Shown: piece by piece, positions 7,213-12,898 of the stretch | Layout of the letters: every line of letters begins with the position of its first letter | Position numbering within the stretch: position 1 is the stretch's first letter | NCBI GenBank assembly: GCA_050260415.1 | Contig: JBLNCE010000187.1 | Location: 1 to 12,898 of the forward strand | Length of the DNA stretch: 12,898 bases | From: JBLNCE01 sp050260415 | Lineage (GTDB): Bacteria > Bacillota > UBA4882 > JAAYXC01 | Reading direction: 5' to 3' | The notes under the pieces: generated by a model | Databases searched by the model: none | Seen by the model: only the letters and a program-made list of their open reading frames with translations | What the model was told of the DNA's origin: nothing | Position numbers and translations under genes: made by a program

Positions 7213-8436
7213 TTGAAACCCCGTATTCTCATCGTCAACCCATTCGACCCCCTCCCATACGAACCCGAACGCGAGGGCCGTTACGCTTATCTGGCACGCA
7301 CGCTTGCCCAGCGCGGTCACGAGGTGATCTGGCTTACGAGCGCTTGGAACCATCGGCGCAAAGCGCCACGAACTCCTGTAATATGGCATAAAGACGGTCT
7401 GCGCGTCATCGCCGTGCGGACGCCGGCTTACAAGGACAATCTCTCGTGGCGGCGTATCATGAATCATTTCGTTTTTGGTTGCCGCGTCCGCATGCTCATC
7501 CCGCGCTTACACTGCATCGCGGTTGCAATAATCAGCCTCCCGCCGCTCACGCCATGTTTATTATTGACCGCCTGGCTTGCCCGGCGCGGCATCCGCACGG
7601 TCCTGGATATCCAGGACCTCTGGCCGGAGGTCCAGCAGAATCATCTCGGCCCGGGCGGCCTGCTGCTGGCGCCGCTCAAATGGGCAAGGTCGTGGGCGCT
7701 CAAGAAAGCCAGCCTGATCTGCGCGGTCAGTGAGGACTATCGCCAACGCCTCCACGTGCAAAAAACGGGGCTGATCTGCCATCTCGGTATTGATGCCGCA
7801 CAGGTAAAGCGGTATATAATGGATGTTGCTCCAGATCAGACCGATATGCTTCAGGCGGCTTTCACCGGCAGCATCTCGTATGCCTACGACCTCATGACCA
7901 TCCTGGCGGCCGCTGAATTAGCGCAAAAAGAACGGCTGGACATTCATTTCACCATCGCCGGCGACGGACCCCTGCTGCCCGCCTTGCGCGACTGCGTCGC
8001 CGGCAAAAAACTCGACAATGTGACCCTGACCGGGTATTTACCATACGAGGAAATCTGCCGATTACTGGTACGAGCCGACATGGCGCTGAATGCGGTCAAA
8101 AATAACGCAATGATATACTTTCCCAACAAAGTCTTTGATTATCTGGCGGCGGGGTGTTTCATCGTCAATTCCGGCCAGGGCGAGGAATTAAGCCGGATAT
8201 TGGCGCAAGCGCAAGCAGGCGTATCATATATGGACGGCGATCCAGCCTCGCTTCTCAACGCGATTGCCCATTATCGCGAACGTTACTTCAAGGCCAGAGC
8301 CGAGACGAAACAGCGAATCATGGCCGTGGGGATGGGATATGACCGTGAGCTTGAATATCTGCCGCTGATCCAAGCCATCGAACGGTTGATGCACGAAAAC
8401 GAGATGCAGAGCAAAAAAACTTCAACCGGATGGTGA
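7213..8436 (+). CDS. GT4-family glycosyltransferase (WbuB-like)
   Basis: A 407-residue GT-B fold retaining glycosyltransferase. The N-terminal domain starts RILIVNPFDPLPYEPEREGR and has YLARTLAQRGHEVIWLTS, the usual GT4 layout in which the acceptor-side domain begins with a glycine/arginine-rich loop. The middle LDIQDLWPE is typical of the WbuB/WcaI-like subgroup that adds the second sugar to undecaprenyl-PP-linked HexNAc. The C-terminal domain shows AFTGSISYAYDL, IAGDGPLLPAL, VTLTGYLPYEEI and the donor-binding KVFDYLAAGCFIVNSGQGEE. In KVFDYLAAG an Asp stands where many GT4 enzymes have Glu. The start is TTG 7213. The gene overlaps the PglC-type transferase by seven bases, a pairing common in glycan loci, which suggests it acts directly after the initiating step. 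Confidence 0.85.
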   Translation: MKPRILIVNPFDPLPYEPEREGRYAYLARTLAQRGHEVIWLTSAWNHRRKAPRTPVIWHKDGLRVIAVRTPAYKDNLSWRRIMNHFVFGCRVRMLIPRLHCIAVAIISLPPLTPCLLLTAWLARRGIRTVLDIQDLWPEVQQNHLGPGGLLLAPLKWARSWALKKASLICAVSEDYRQRLHVQKTGLICHLGIDAAQVKRYIMDVAPDQTDMLQAAFTGSISYAYDLMTILAAAELAQKERLDIHFTIAGDGPLLPALRDCVAGKKLDNVTLTGYLPYEEICRLLVRADMALNAVKNNAMIYFPNKVFDYLAAGCFIVNSGQGEELSRILAQAQAGVSYMDGDPASLLNAIAHYRERYFKARAETKQRIMAVGMGYDRELEYLPLIQAIERLMHENEMQSKKTSTGW

Positions 8437-9053
8437 TTATACTGCAGTCCGACGTCATAAAGCGCTTTCTGGATCTAGCCATAGCCGCGGTTGGCTTATT
8501 GATCCTTTCCCCCGTTCTAGCCATCTTGGCTTTATTGATTCTCCTGACCATGGGCCGCCCGGTCCTGTTCCATCAGGCACGCGCCGGTCTTTGCGGCCAG
8601 CCTTTCACGCTGCACAAGTTACGCACGATGAAAAACCCCGCGCCCGGTGTCACGGCGTCCGCCGACGAAAAGCGCTTGACCCCGTTGGGCGCCTTCCTCC
8701 GCGATACGAGCCTGGATGAACTGCCGGAACTGCTCAACGTGCTGCGGGGCGAGATGAGCCTCGTCGGCCCGCGCCCGTTGTTGATGAGCTATAACGCACG
8801 TTATGACGCCGAGCAGGCACGCCGCCTGACGGTCAGACCCGGCCTGACAGGCTGGGCGCAGATCAACGGCCGGAACAACCTGTCGTGGGAAGCGCGGTTC
8901 GCGCTTGACGTGTGGTATGTGGACCATTGGAGCCTCCGGTTGGATCTCAAGATTTTGGGTCTGACAATCCTAAAAGTCATAAAACGGGACGGGGTTCATG
9001 CCCGGGAAGGTCTGACGATGCCGGAATTCACGGGAAGTATCGAACACCGATGA
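8430..9053 (+). CDS. Initiating sugar-phosphate transferase, monotopic PglC type
   Basis: A 207-residue phosphoglycosyl transferase that moves a sugar-1-phosphate from a UDP-sugar to undecaprenyl phosphate at the inner membrane, starting glycan assembly. The N-terminal KRFLDLAIAAVGLLILSPVL is the single re-entrant helix with its Ser-Pro break. The catalytic Asp-Glu dyad is D96-E97 in TSLDELPELLNVLRGEMS, followed by LVGPRPLL. The C-terminal PGLTGWAQINGRNNLSW and LDVWYVDHWSL stretches are family hallmarks. The length equals that of short PglC-like enzymes; it lacks the extra N-terminal membrane domain of WbaP or WcaJ. PglC of Campylobacter uses UDP-diacetylbacillosamine, while other members use UDP-GalNAc, UDP-Glc or UDP-QuiNAc4NAc. 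The dehydratase and aminotransferase downstream make a bacillosamine-type substrate plausible. Its TGA overlaps the next ATG (ATGA). Confidence 0.9.
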   Translation: MVIILQSDVIKRFLDLAIAAVGLLILSPVLAILALLILLTMGRPVLFHQARAGLCGQPFTLHKLRTMKNPAPGVTASADEKRLTPLGAFLRDTSLDELPELLNVLRGEMSLVGPRPLLMSYNARYDAEQARRLTVRPGLTGWAQINGRNNLSWEARFALDVWYVDHWSLRLDLKILGLTILKVIKRDGVHAREGLTMPEFTGSIEHR

Positions 9054-10024
9054 ATATCCTCATCACCAGCGCCGGCCGGAGATCGAGTCTGGTTACGGCA
9101 TTTAAGGAAGCCGCGCACCGACGTAAGGGGCTTCTCTACGCGGGAGACATAGACAGCCTTGCCCCCGCTCTGTTCCTTGCCGACCAGGCGTTACCGTTAC
9201 CTGCCGTGCAGAGTCCGGAGTATATACCTCGTCTGCTGGCATTGGCGGCGGAGCACAGCATACGGCTGATCGTACCCACGATCGACACAGAGCTCCCGGT
9301 TCTGGCGCGGGCATCGGACGGTTTTTCCAGACAGGGCTGCCCGATTCTCGTTTCCCCCCCGGAGCTTGTGAACATTTGCGGTGATAAGTGGCAATTCGTC
9401 AAAGTCTTCGATGCGCATGGCATCAAGGTACCGCATTCGTGGTTGCCCGGGGAAGCAGATTCTGACACCTTGCCGGACCGTTTGTTCATCAAACCCCGGA
9501 ACGGAAGCGCGAGCCTGAATGCATACCGGGTGCATCGAAATCAACTGGAACAGCTCCTTCCTCTGGTGCCCTACCCCATCATCCAGGAGGAAATAACTGC
9601 TCCGGAAATCACCATCGACGCTCTGCTGGATTTGGAAGGCCGGCCCGTTCATTACGTCCCACGGCGCCGGCTCCGCACCATCGGGGGGGAATCGATCCAG
9701 GGCGTCACGATCTCTGATGCAGGGATCAAGGGCTGGATCCTCCGCGTTCTGAGCCTCGTCTCCTCCATGGGCGGCAAGGGGCCTCTTGCCATCCAAGCGT
9801 TCCTGACTCAGGGTGAACCCACCTTATCCGAGATCAATCCGCGTTTCGGCGGAGGCTTTCCGTTAGCCAAAGCCGCCGGGGGTGATTATCCGGAATGGAT
9901 TATGATGATGCTCGAAGGCAAGACCGTGGCGGAGAGAATCGGAGACTATAAGCCGAACCTTTACATGACGCGATATTATACGGAATTGTTTTTGGAGGAG
10001 CCTTTATGGCAATCAAGGGGGTAG
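9050..10024 (+). CDS. ATP-grasp ligase, carbamoyl-phosphate-synthase-large-subunit-like
   Basis: A 324-residue protein starting at ATG 9050 in an ATGA overlap. The frame is open upstream but over the previous gene, and MNILITSAGRRSSLVTAF is a clear N-terminus. Domains in order: a pre-ATP-grasp Rossmann-like part (ITSAGRRSSL, IVPTIDTELPVLA); the ATP-grasp entry GDKWQFVKVFDAHGIKVPHSW; the ATP-binding lysine in LFIKPRNGSAS; QEEITAPEITIDALLD; and the Mg-binding E261-I-N263 in SEINPRFGGGFPLAKAAGG. Such stand-alone CarB-like proteins join a carboxylate, through an acyl phosphate, to an amine or other nucleophile. In glycan loci they often sit beside a HAD hydrolase, as here, and their substrates are mostly unknown. 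It is far too short to be a real carbamoyl-phosphate synthase. A role in adding an amino acid or similar acyl group to a sugar is inference. Confidence 0.82.
   Translation: MNILITSAGRRSSLVTAFKEAAHRRKGLLYAGDIDSLAPALFLADQALPLPAVQSPEYIPRLLALAAEHSIRLIVPTIDTELPVLARASDGFSRQGCPILVSPPELVNICGDKWQFVKVFDAHGIKVPHSWLPGEADSDTLPDRLFIKPRNGSASLNAYRVHRNQLEQLLPLVPYPIIQEEITAPEITIDALLDLEGRPVHYVPRRRLRTIGGESIQGVTISDAGIKGWILRVLSLVSSMGGKGPLAIQAFLTQGEPTLSEINPRFGGGFPLAKAAGGDYPEWIMMMLEGKTVAERIGDYKPNLYMTRYYTELFLEEPLWQSRG
9994..10000 (+). promoter_or_regulatory. Strong ribosome binding site inside the ATP-grasp gene
   Basis: GGAGGAG precedes ATG 10006 at good spacing and lies within the last codons of the ATP-grasp gene. 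It supports the 19-base overlap and tight co-expression of the pair. Confidence 0.65.
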
Positions 10025-10704
10025 TATTCGATCTCGACGATACTTTATACCTCGAACGCGACTATATATGGAGCGGATTCAGGCACGTGGCGAAAACCGC
10101 CCACAAAACCACCGGTTGTTCAGAGAGAATGATCTATGAGCATTTGCGGGGAATATTCGATCGCGGTATGCGCGGCCGGACCTTCAACCTCTTGCTCGAG
10201 ACCTACCAAGAACTCGCCAGGCATTTCCTCCCAGACGACCTTGTGCGGATTTACCGCGAGCATCAGCCGTTGATTGAGCCGGTACCCGGCGCTATGGAAC
10301 TGGTTGAATCCCTGAAGAAATCCGGTCGCCTTGTGGGGTTGTTGACGGACGGCCCGCTCTCGAGTCAAAACGCCAAAATAGCCGCGCTGAACTTGGCGCC
10401 CATCTTGAGCCCGATCGTCATCACCGATCGATGGGGCCGGGAGTATTGGAAGCCGCACCCGCGCGGGTTTGAGTTCATCGCGAATGCTTGGCGTATAAGC
10501 CCAAACGAACTGGCATACATCGGCGATAACCCGGAAAAGGATTTCATCGGCGCGAAGAGCTTGGGTTGGTTTACCATACGTCTACGCCTGGAAGGTCAAC
10601 TGCATCTCGCTGTTGAACCGAGGAGGCCCGAGGCCTCGCCGCACGTTCAGTGCCATGGTATTTCGGAGCTCCAAAGCCTGCTGGAGACACGTAGTTTTCG
10701 TTGA
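10006..10704 (+). CDS. HAD-superfamily hydrolase
   Basis: A 232-residue haloacid-dehalogenase-type hydrolase. Motif I is VVFDLDDTLY, with nucleophile D9 and acid/base D11. Motif II is T114 in LLTDGP, motif III is K149 in YWKPHPRGFE, and motif IV is GDNPEKDFIGA with D174 and D179. The cap between motifs I and II (about residues 16-95, from YIWSGFRHVAKTA) is helical, so this is a C1-capped subfamily I enzyme, most likely a phosphatase. It overlaps the ATP-grasp gene by 19 bases, which suggests they act together, for example by removing a phosphate from an intermediate of the ligase. A NANP-like sialate-9-phosphatase is a less good idea, since bacterial NeuB enzymes fed by NeuC use an unphosphorylated sugar. 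The substrate is unknown. Confidence 0.85.
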   Translation: MAIKGVVFDLDDTLYLERDYIWSGFRHVAKTAHKTTGCSERMIYEHLRGIFDRGMRGRTFNLLLETYQELARHFLPDDLVRIYREHQPLIEPVPGAMELVESLKKSGRLVGLLTDGPLSSQNAKIAALNLAPILSPIVITDRWGREYWKPHPRGFEFIANAWRISPNELAYIGDNPEKDFIGAKSLGWFTIRLRLEGQLHLAVEPRRPEASPHVQCHGISELQSLLETRSFR

Positions 10705-10713
10705 GGTGATTGT

Positions 10714-12546
10714 ATGTCCTACTTACGGCGGCAGATTCTCCCCATGCTTATCGACGCCGTCCTGGTGGCGCTCTCATTGTGGCTGGCTTTTATGTTGCGT
10801 TTCGACGGGGTTCTCAATCCCGTCTACTTACACCGTTTTCTGATCGCCTTGCCTTACTTCGTTCTCTGTTCCATCCCCCTCTTCTTGATTTTTGGCCTCT
10901 ACCGCTCGATTTGGAAGTATGCGAGCCTCCGCGATTACGCTTCCATCTTTGCCGCGGTGACCATGGCGACCTTGCCCCTTCTATTGGGCCGGTTCCTATT
11001 GATCATCATCATCCCTTACGGCGTTTTGGGTATCAACTGGTTCATCAGCTTGATGCTCATTGGCGGGGTCCGGGCGGCGACCAGGCTTCCGGCGGAGTTG
11101 TCCCGCCGGCAAAAAAACGACAGCCCCGCAAGTATCTTAATCGTCGGTGCCGGTAATGCCGGCGTCATGATCTTGCGTGAATTACGCTCGGCAAGGCTCG
11201 GCCGGTCTCTCCGGCCCGTTGGTTTCGTTGACGACGATCCCACCAAACAGGGACGCACGATCGACGGCTTGAAAGTACTTGGCAGCCGCGAAGCGATCCC
11301 AAGGATTGTTGAAAAACATAAAATCGACGAAATCGTCATCGCCATGCCCTCGGCCTCCAGGAACGCCATCCGGGAACTACTGGCCATCTGTCGCGAGACG
11401 GACGCCTCGGTAAAGATTCTGCCGGGTATCTACCAACTCATCAACGACCAGGTTTCAGTCATGGCCTTGCGTGACGTGGCGATCGAGGATCTGCTGGGAC
11501 GTCCGCCCGTCGCCGTGGACCTGGAAGAAATGGCCGTTTACCTCAGGGGCCAGACCATACTGGTGACAGGGGCCGGTGGCTCGATCGGCTCCGAACTCTG
11601 CCGGCAGATTGCCCGGTTCAATCCGTCGGAACTGCTTCTCCTAGGGCGCGGAGAGCATTCAATCTACCAGATCTACCTCGAGTTGAAGACCCGCTTTCCC
11701 GAATTGAAGGCCACACCGATTATTGCGGACATCCGCGACCGTGATCGGCTGGATAGAGTCTTTGCCGACTTTCGTCCCACGATTATCTTTCACGCCGCCG
11801 CCCACAAGCACGTACCGCTTATGGAAGAAGCACCCGATGAAGCGATCAAGAACAACGTCTTCGGTACGCAAAATGTGGCGGAGCTTGCCGATAAATATGG
11901 GATAAAGAGCTTCGTGTTGATTTCCAGCGACAAAGCCGTCCGTCCGACGAGTGTGATGGGCGCGACCAAACGGGCGGCGGAACTGATCATTCAGGACCTT
12001 GCCAAGCGAAGCTCGACGCGGTATTGCGCCGTTCGGTTCGGCAACGTTCTAGGCAGCAGAGGCAGTGTCATCCCCCTCTTTCAACAACAGATCGCCAAGG
12101 GCGGTCCCGTTACCGTCACGGACCCCCGCATGGTTCGTTTCTTTATGACGATTCCCGAGGCGGTGAATCTGGTCATCCAGGCTGGCGCCATGGGCAAAGG
12201 TGGCGAAATTTACGTCCTGGACATGGGTGAGCCTGTGCGGATCATGGACCTGGCCAGGGATCTCATTCGCCTGTCCGGTTATGAACCGGAAAAAGAAATC
12301 GAGATCGTCATAACCGGTCCACGTCCGGGTGAAAAACTCTACGAGGAAGTGCTCACCGCCGAGGAAGGCGTCACCGCGACCCGACACGAGCGAATCTACG
12401 TCGCTAAACTGAGCGAGGACGGCGGCAAGGATCTGCGACAGGGGCTGCGGGACTTACAGGAAGCGCTCTCTGAACCGGCGGCTTGCGTGCAGGAATTGAC
12501 GGCGCTTATCCCCTGTTATTCGGCCGATACAAGATGGCACAAATAG
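10714..12546 (+). CDS. Membrane-bound UDP-HexNAc 4,6-dehydratase (PglF/WbpM/CapD-like)
   Basis: A 610-residue polysaccharide biosynthesis protein. About four membrane helices occupy residues 8-125 (LIDAVLVALSLWLAFMLRF; YFVLCSIPLFLIFGLYRSIW). A first Rossmann/CoA-binding-like domain follows, with ILIVGAGNAG (141-150). The catalytic extended SDR domain starts at TILVTGAGGSIGSE (281 onward, G286-x-x-G289-x-x-G292) and continues with FHAAAHKHVPLME. The active site reads SSDKAVRPTSVMGATKRAAE, with M415 and K419. Met replaces the Tyr of ordinary SDRs, as is known for PglF and WbpM, which remove water from UDP-GlcNAc to give the 4-keto-6-deoxy sugar. RFGNVLGSRGSVIPLF and GPRPGEKLYEE complete the family pattern. 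ATG 10714 follows GAGG at 10703-10706, which overlaps the previous stop. The product fits the aminotransferase that starts next and hence a bacillosamine/legionaminate route. Confidence 0.93.
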   Translation: MSYLRRQILPMLIDAVLVALSLWLAFMLRFDGVLNPVYLHRFLIALPYFVLCSIPLFLIFGLYRSIWKYASLRDYASIFAAVTMATLPLLLGRFLLIIIIPYGVLGINWFISLMLIGGVRAATRLPAELSRRQKNDSPASILIVGAGNAGVMILRELRSARLGRSLRPVGFVDDDPTKQGRTIDGLKVLGSREAIPRIVEKHKIDEIVIAMPSASRNAIRELLAICRETDASVKILPGIYQLINDQVSVMALRDVAIEDLLGRPPVAVDLEEMAVYLRGQTILVTGAGGSIGSELCRQIARFNPSELLLLGRGEHSIYQIYLELKTRFPELKATPIIADIRDRDRLDRVFADFRPTIIFHAAAHKHVPLMEEAPDEAIKNNVFGTQNVAELADKYGIKSFVLISSDKAVRPTSVMGATKRAAELIIQDLAKRSSTRYCAVRFGNVLGSRGSVIPLFQQQIAKGGPVTVTDPRMVRFFMTIPEAVNLVIQAGAMGKGGEIYVLDMGEPVRIMDLARDLIRLSGYEPEKEIEIVITGPRPGEKLYEEVLTAEEGVTATRHERIYVAKLSEDGGKDLRQGLRDLQEALSEPAACVQELTALIPCYSADTRWHK

Positions 12547-12578
12547 CGGCTCATCATTTGGCTGGAGGTAACATTCCG

Positions 12579-12898
12579 ATGCACGTTCCCCTCTCCCGCC
12601 CCGATATCACGGACGCCGAGATCGACGCGGTCAACGAAGTACTGCATACGCCGATCCTGGCGCTCGGCCCCAGAACGGCCGCATTCGAGGAAACTGTGGC
12701 CCAACTTACCGGCCGCCGTTACGGCATCGCCGTCAACAGTGGTACGAGCGGGCTGCATCTCCTAGTTCGCGCCCACTGCATCGAGGAAGGCGACGAGGTC
12801 ATCACCACCCCCTTCAGCTTTATCGCCTCGAGCAACTGCCTTCTGTACGAGCGCGCCCGTCCGGTTTTCGTGGATATCGAGCCTGAAACGGGCAATAT
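12579..12898 (+). CDS. DegT/DnrJ/EryC1-family sugar aminotransferase (5' part, cut by window end)
   Basis: About 106 residues are visible from ATG 12579, preceded by GGAGG at 12564-12568; the remainder lies outside the window. The N-terminus MHVPLSRPDITDAEIDAV is the usual opening of PLP-dependent sugar aminotransferases. The phosphate-binding AVNSGTSGLHLLVRA and GDEVITTPFSFIASSN, then ARPVFVDIEPETGN, are family hallmarks. The catalytic lysine would fall beyond the edge. These enzymes transfer an amino group from glutamate to a keto sugar. Directly after a PglF-like dehydratase, the probable substrate is UDP-4-keto-6-deoxy-GlcNAc, giving UDP-4-amino-4,6-dideoxy-GlcNAc as PglE and LegC do. A 3-keto or other 4-keto sugar specificity cannot be excluded from the part seen. 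Confidence 0.92.
   Translation, partial: MHVPLSRPDITDAEIDAVNEVLHTPILALGPRTAAFEETVAQLTGRRYGIAVNSGTSGLHLLVRAHCIEEGDEVITTPFSFIASSNCLLYERARPVFVDIEPETGN

Noticed and set aside
8912..9049. 46-codon N-terminal extension of the ATP-grasp gene
   Set aside because: It overlaps the conserved end of the PglC-like gene. MNILITSAGRRSS at 9050 is a normal family start in an ATGA overlap.
9197..9796. 199-codon open frame on the - strand
   Set aside because: It is antisense to the ATP-grasp gene, whose motifs are intact, and has no ribosome binding site or family pattern of its own.

Overview
The window is a moderately GC-rich bacterial stretch lying inside a surface-glycan (O-antigen, capsule or glycoprotein-glycan) biosynthesis locus. 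All thirteen genes are on the + strand, packed with short gaps or overlaps, so they probably form one operon. The species cannot be named. GGAGG-type ribosome binding sites, three likely TTG starts and a Campylobacter Pgl-like / nonulosonate gene set would suit a deltaproteobacterium, a clostridial lineage or a related anaerobe, but this is only a guess.

Layout. The window opens with the tail of a gene ending in hexapeptide-repeat sequence (1-128). Next come a putative sialyltransferase-type glycosyltransferase (134-1246), a Wzy/WaaL-type polytopic membrane protein (1227-2513) and a GT2 glycosyltransferase (2517-3431). The nonulosonic (sialic-type) acid block follows: NeuB-like synthase (3428-4483), NeuA-like CMP-transferase (4545-5243), NeuC-like hydrolysing 2-epimerase (5249-6403) and a NeuD/PglD-like acyltransferase (6512-7177). 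A GT4 glycosyltransferase (7213-8436) and a PglC-type initiating phosphoglycosyl transferase (8430-9053) come next. Then there is an overlapping pair, an ATP-grasp ligase (9050-10024) and a HAD hydrolase (10006-10704). The window ends with a long membrane-bound NDP-sugar 4,6-dehydratase of the PglF/WbpM class (10714-12546) and the start of a DegT/DnrJ/EryC1 aminotransferase (12579 to the edge).

How they fit together (inference from family knowledge). Dehydratase, aminotransferase and PglD-like acetyltransferase can turn UDP-GlcNAc into UDP-N,N'-diacetylbacillosamine. A NeuC/LegG-type hydrolysing epimerase, a NeuB/LegI-type synthase and a NeuA/LegF-type activator can then give CMP-legionaminic acid or a close relative. 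The first transferase carries the EDG, HP and S-T-S motifs of bacterial sialyltransferases and is the obvious candidate to use that donor. The same UDP-bacillosamine intermediate could also be the substrate of the PglC-type enzyme that starts the lipid-linked glycan. GT4 and GT2 enzymes would extend the chain and the Wzy/WaaL-like protein would polymerise or ligate it. No Wzx flippase is seen in the window.

The least explained parts are the ATP-grasp/HAD pair, which may add an unusual modification, and an 86-base inverted-repeat structure (6399-6484) between the neuC-like and neuD-like genes. No gene-free stretch exceeds 110 bases. I found no RNA gene, CRISPR array, transposase or convincing terminator.
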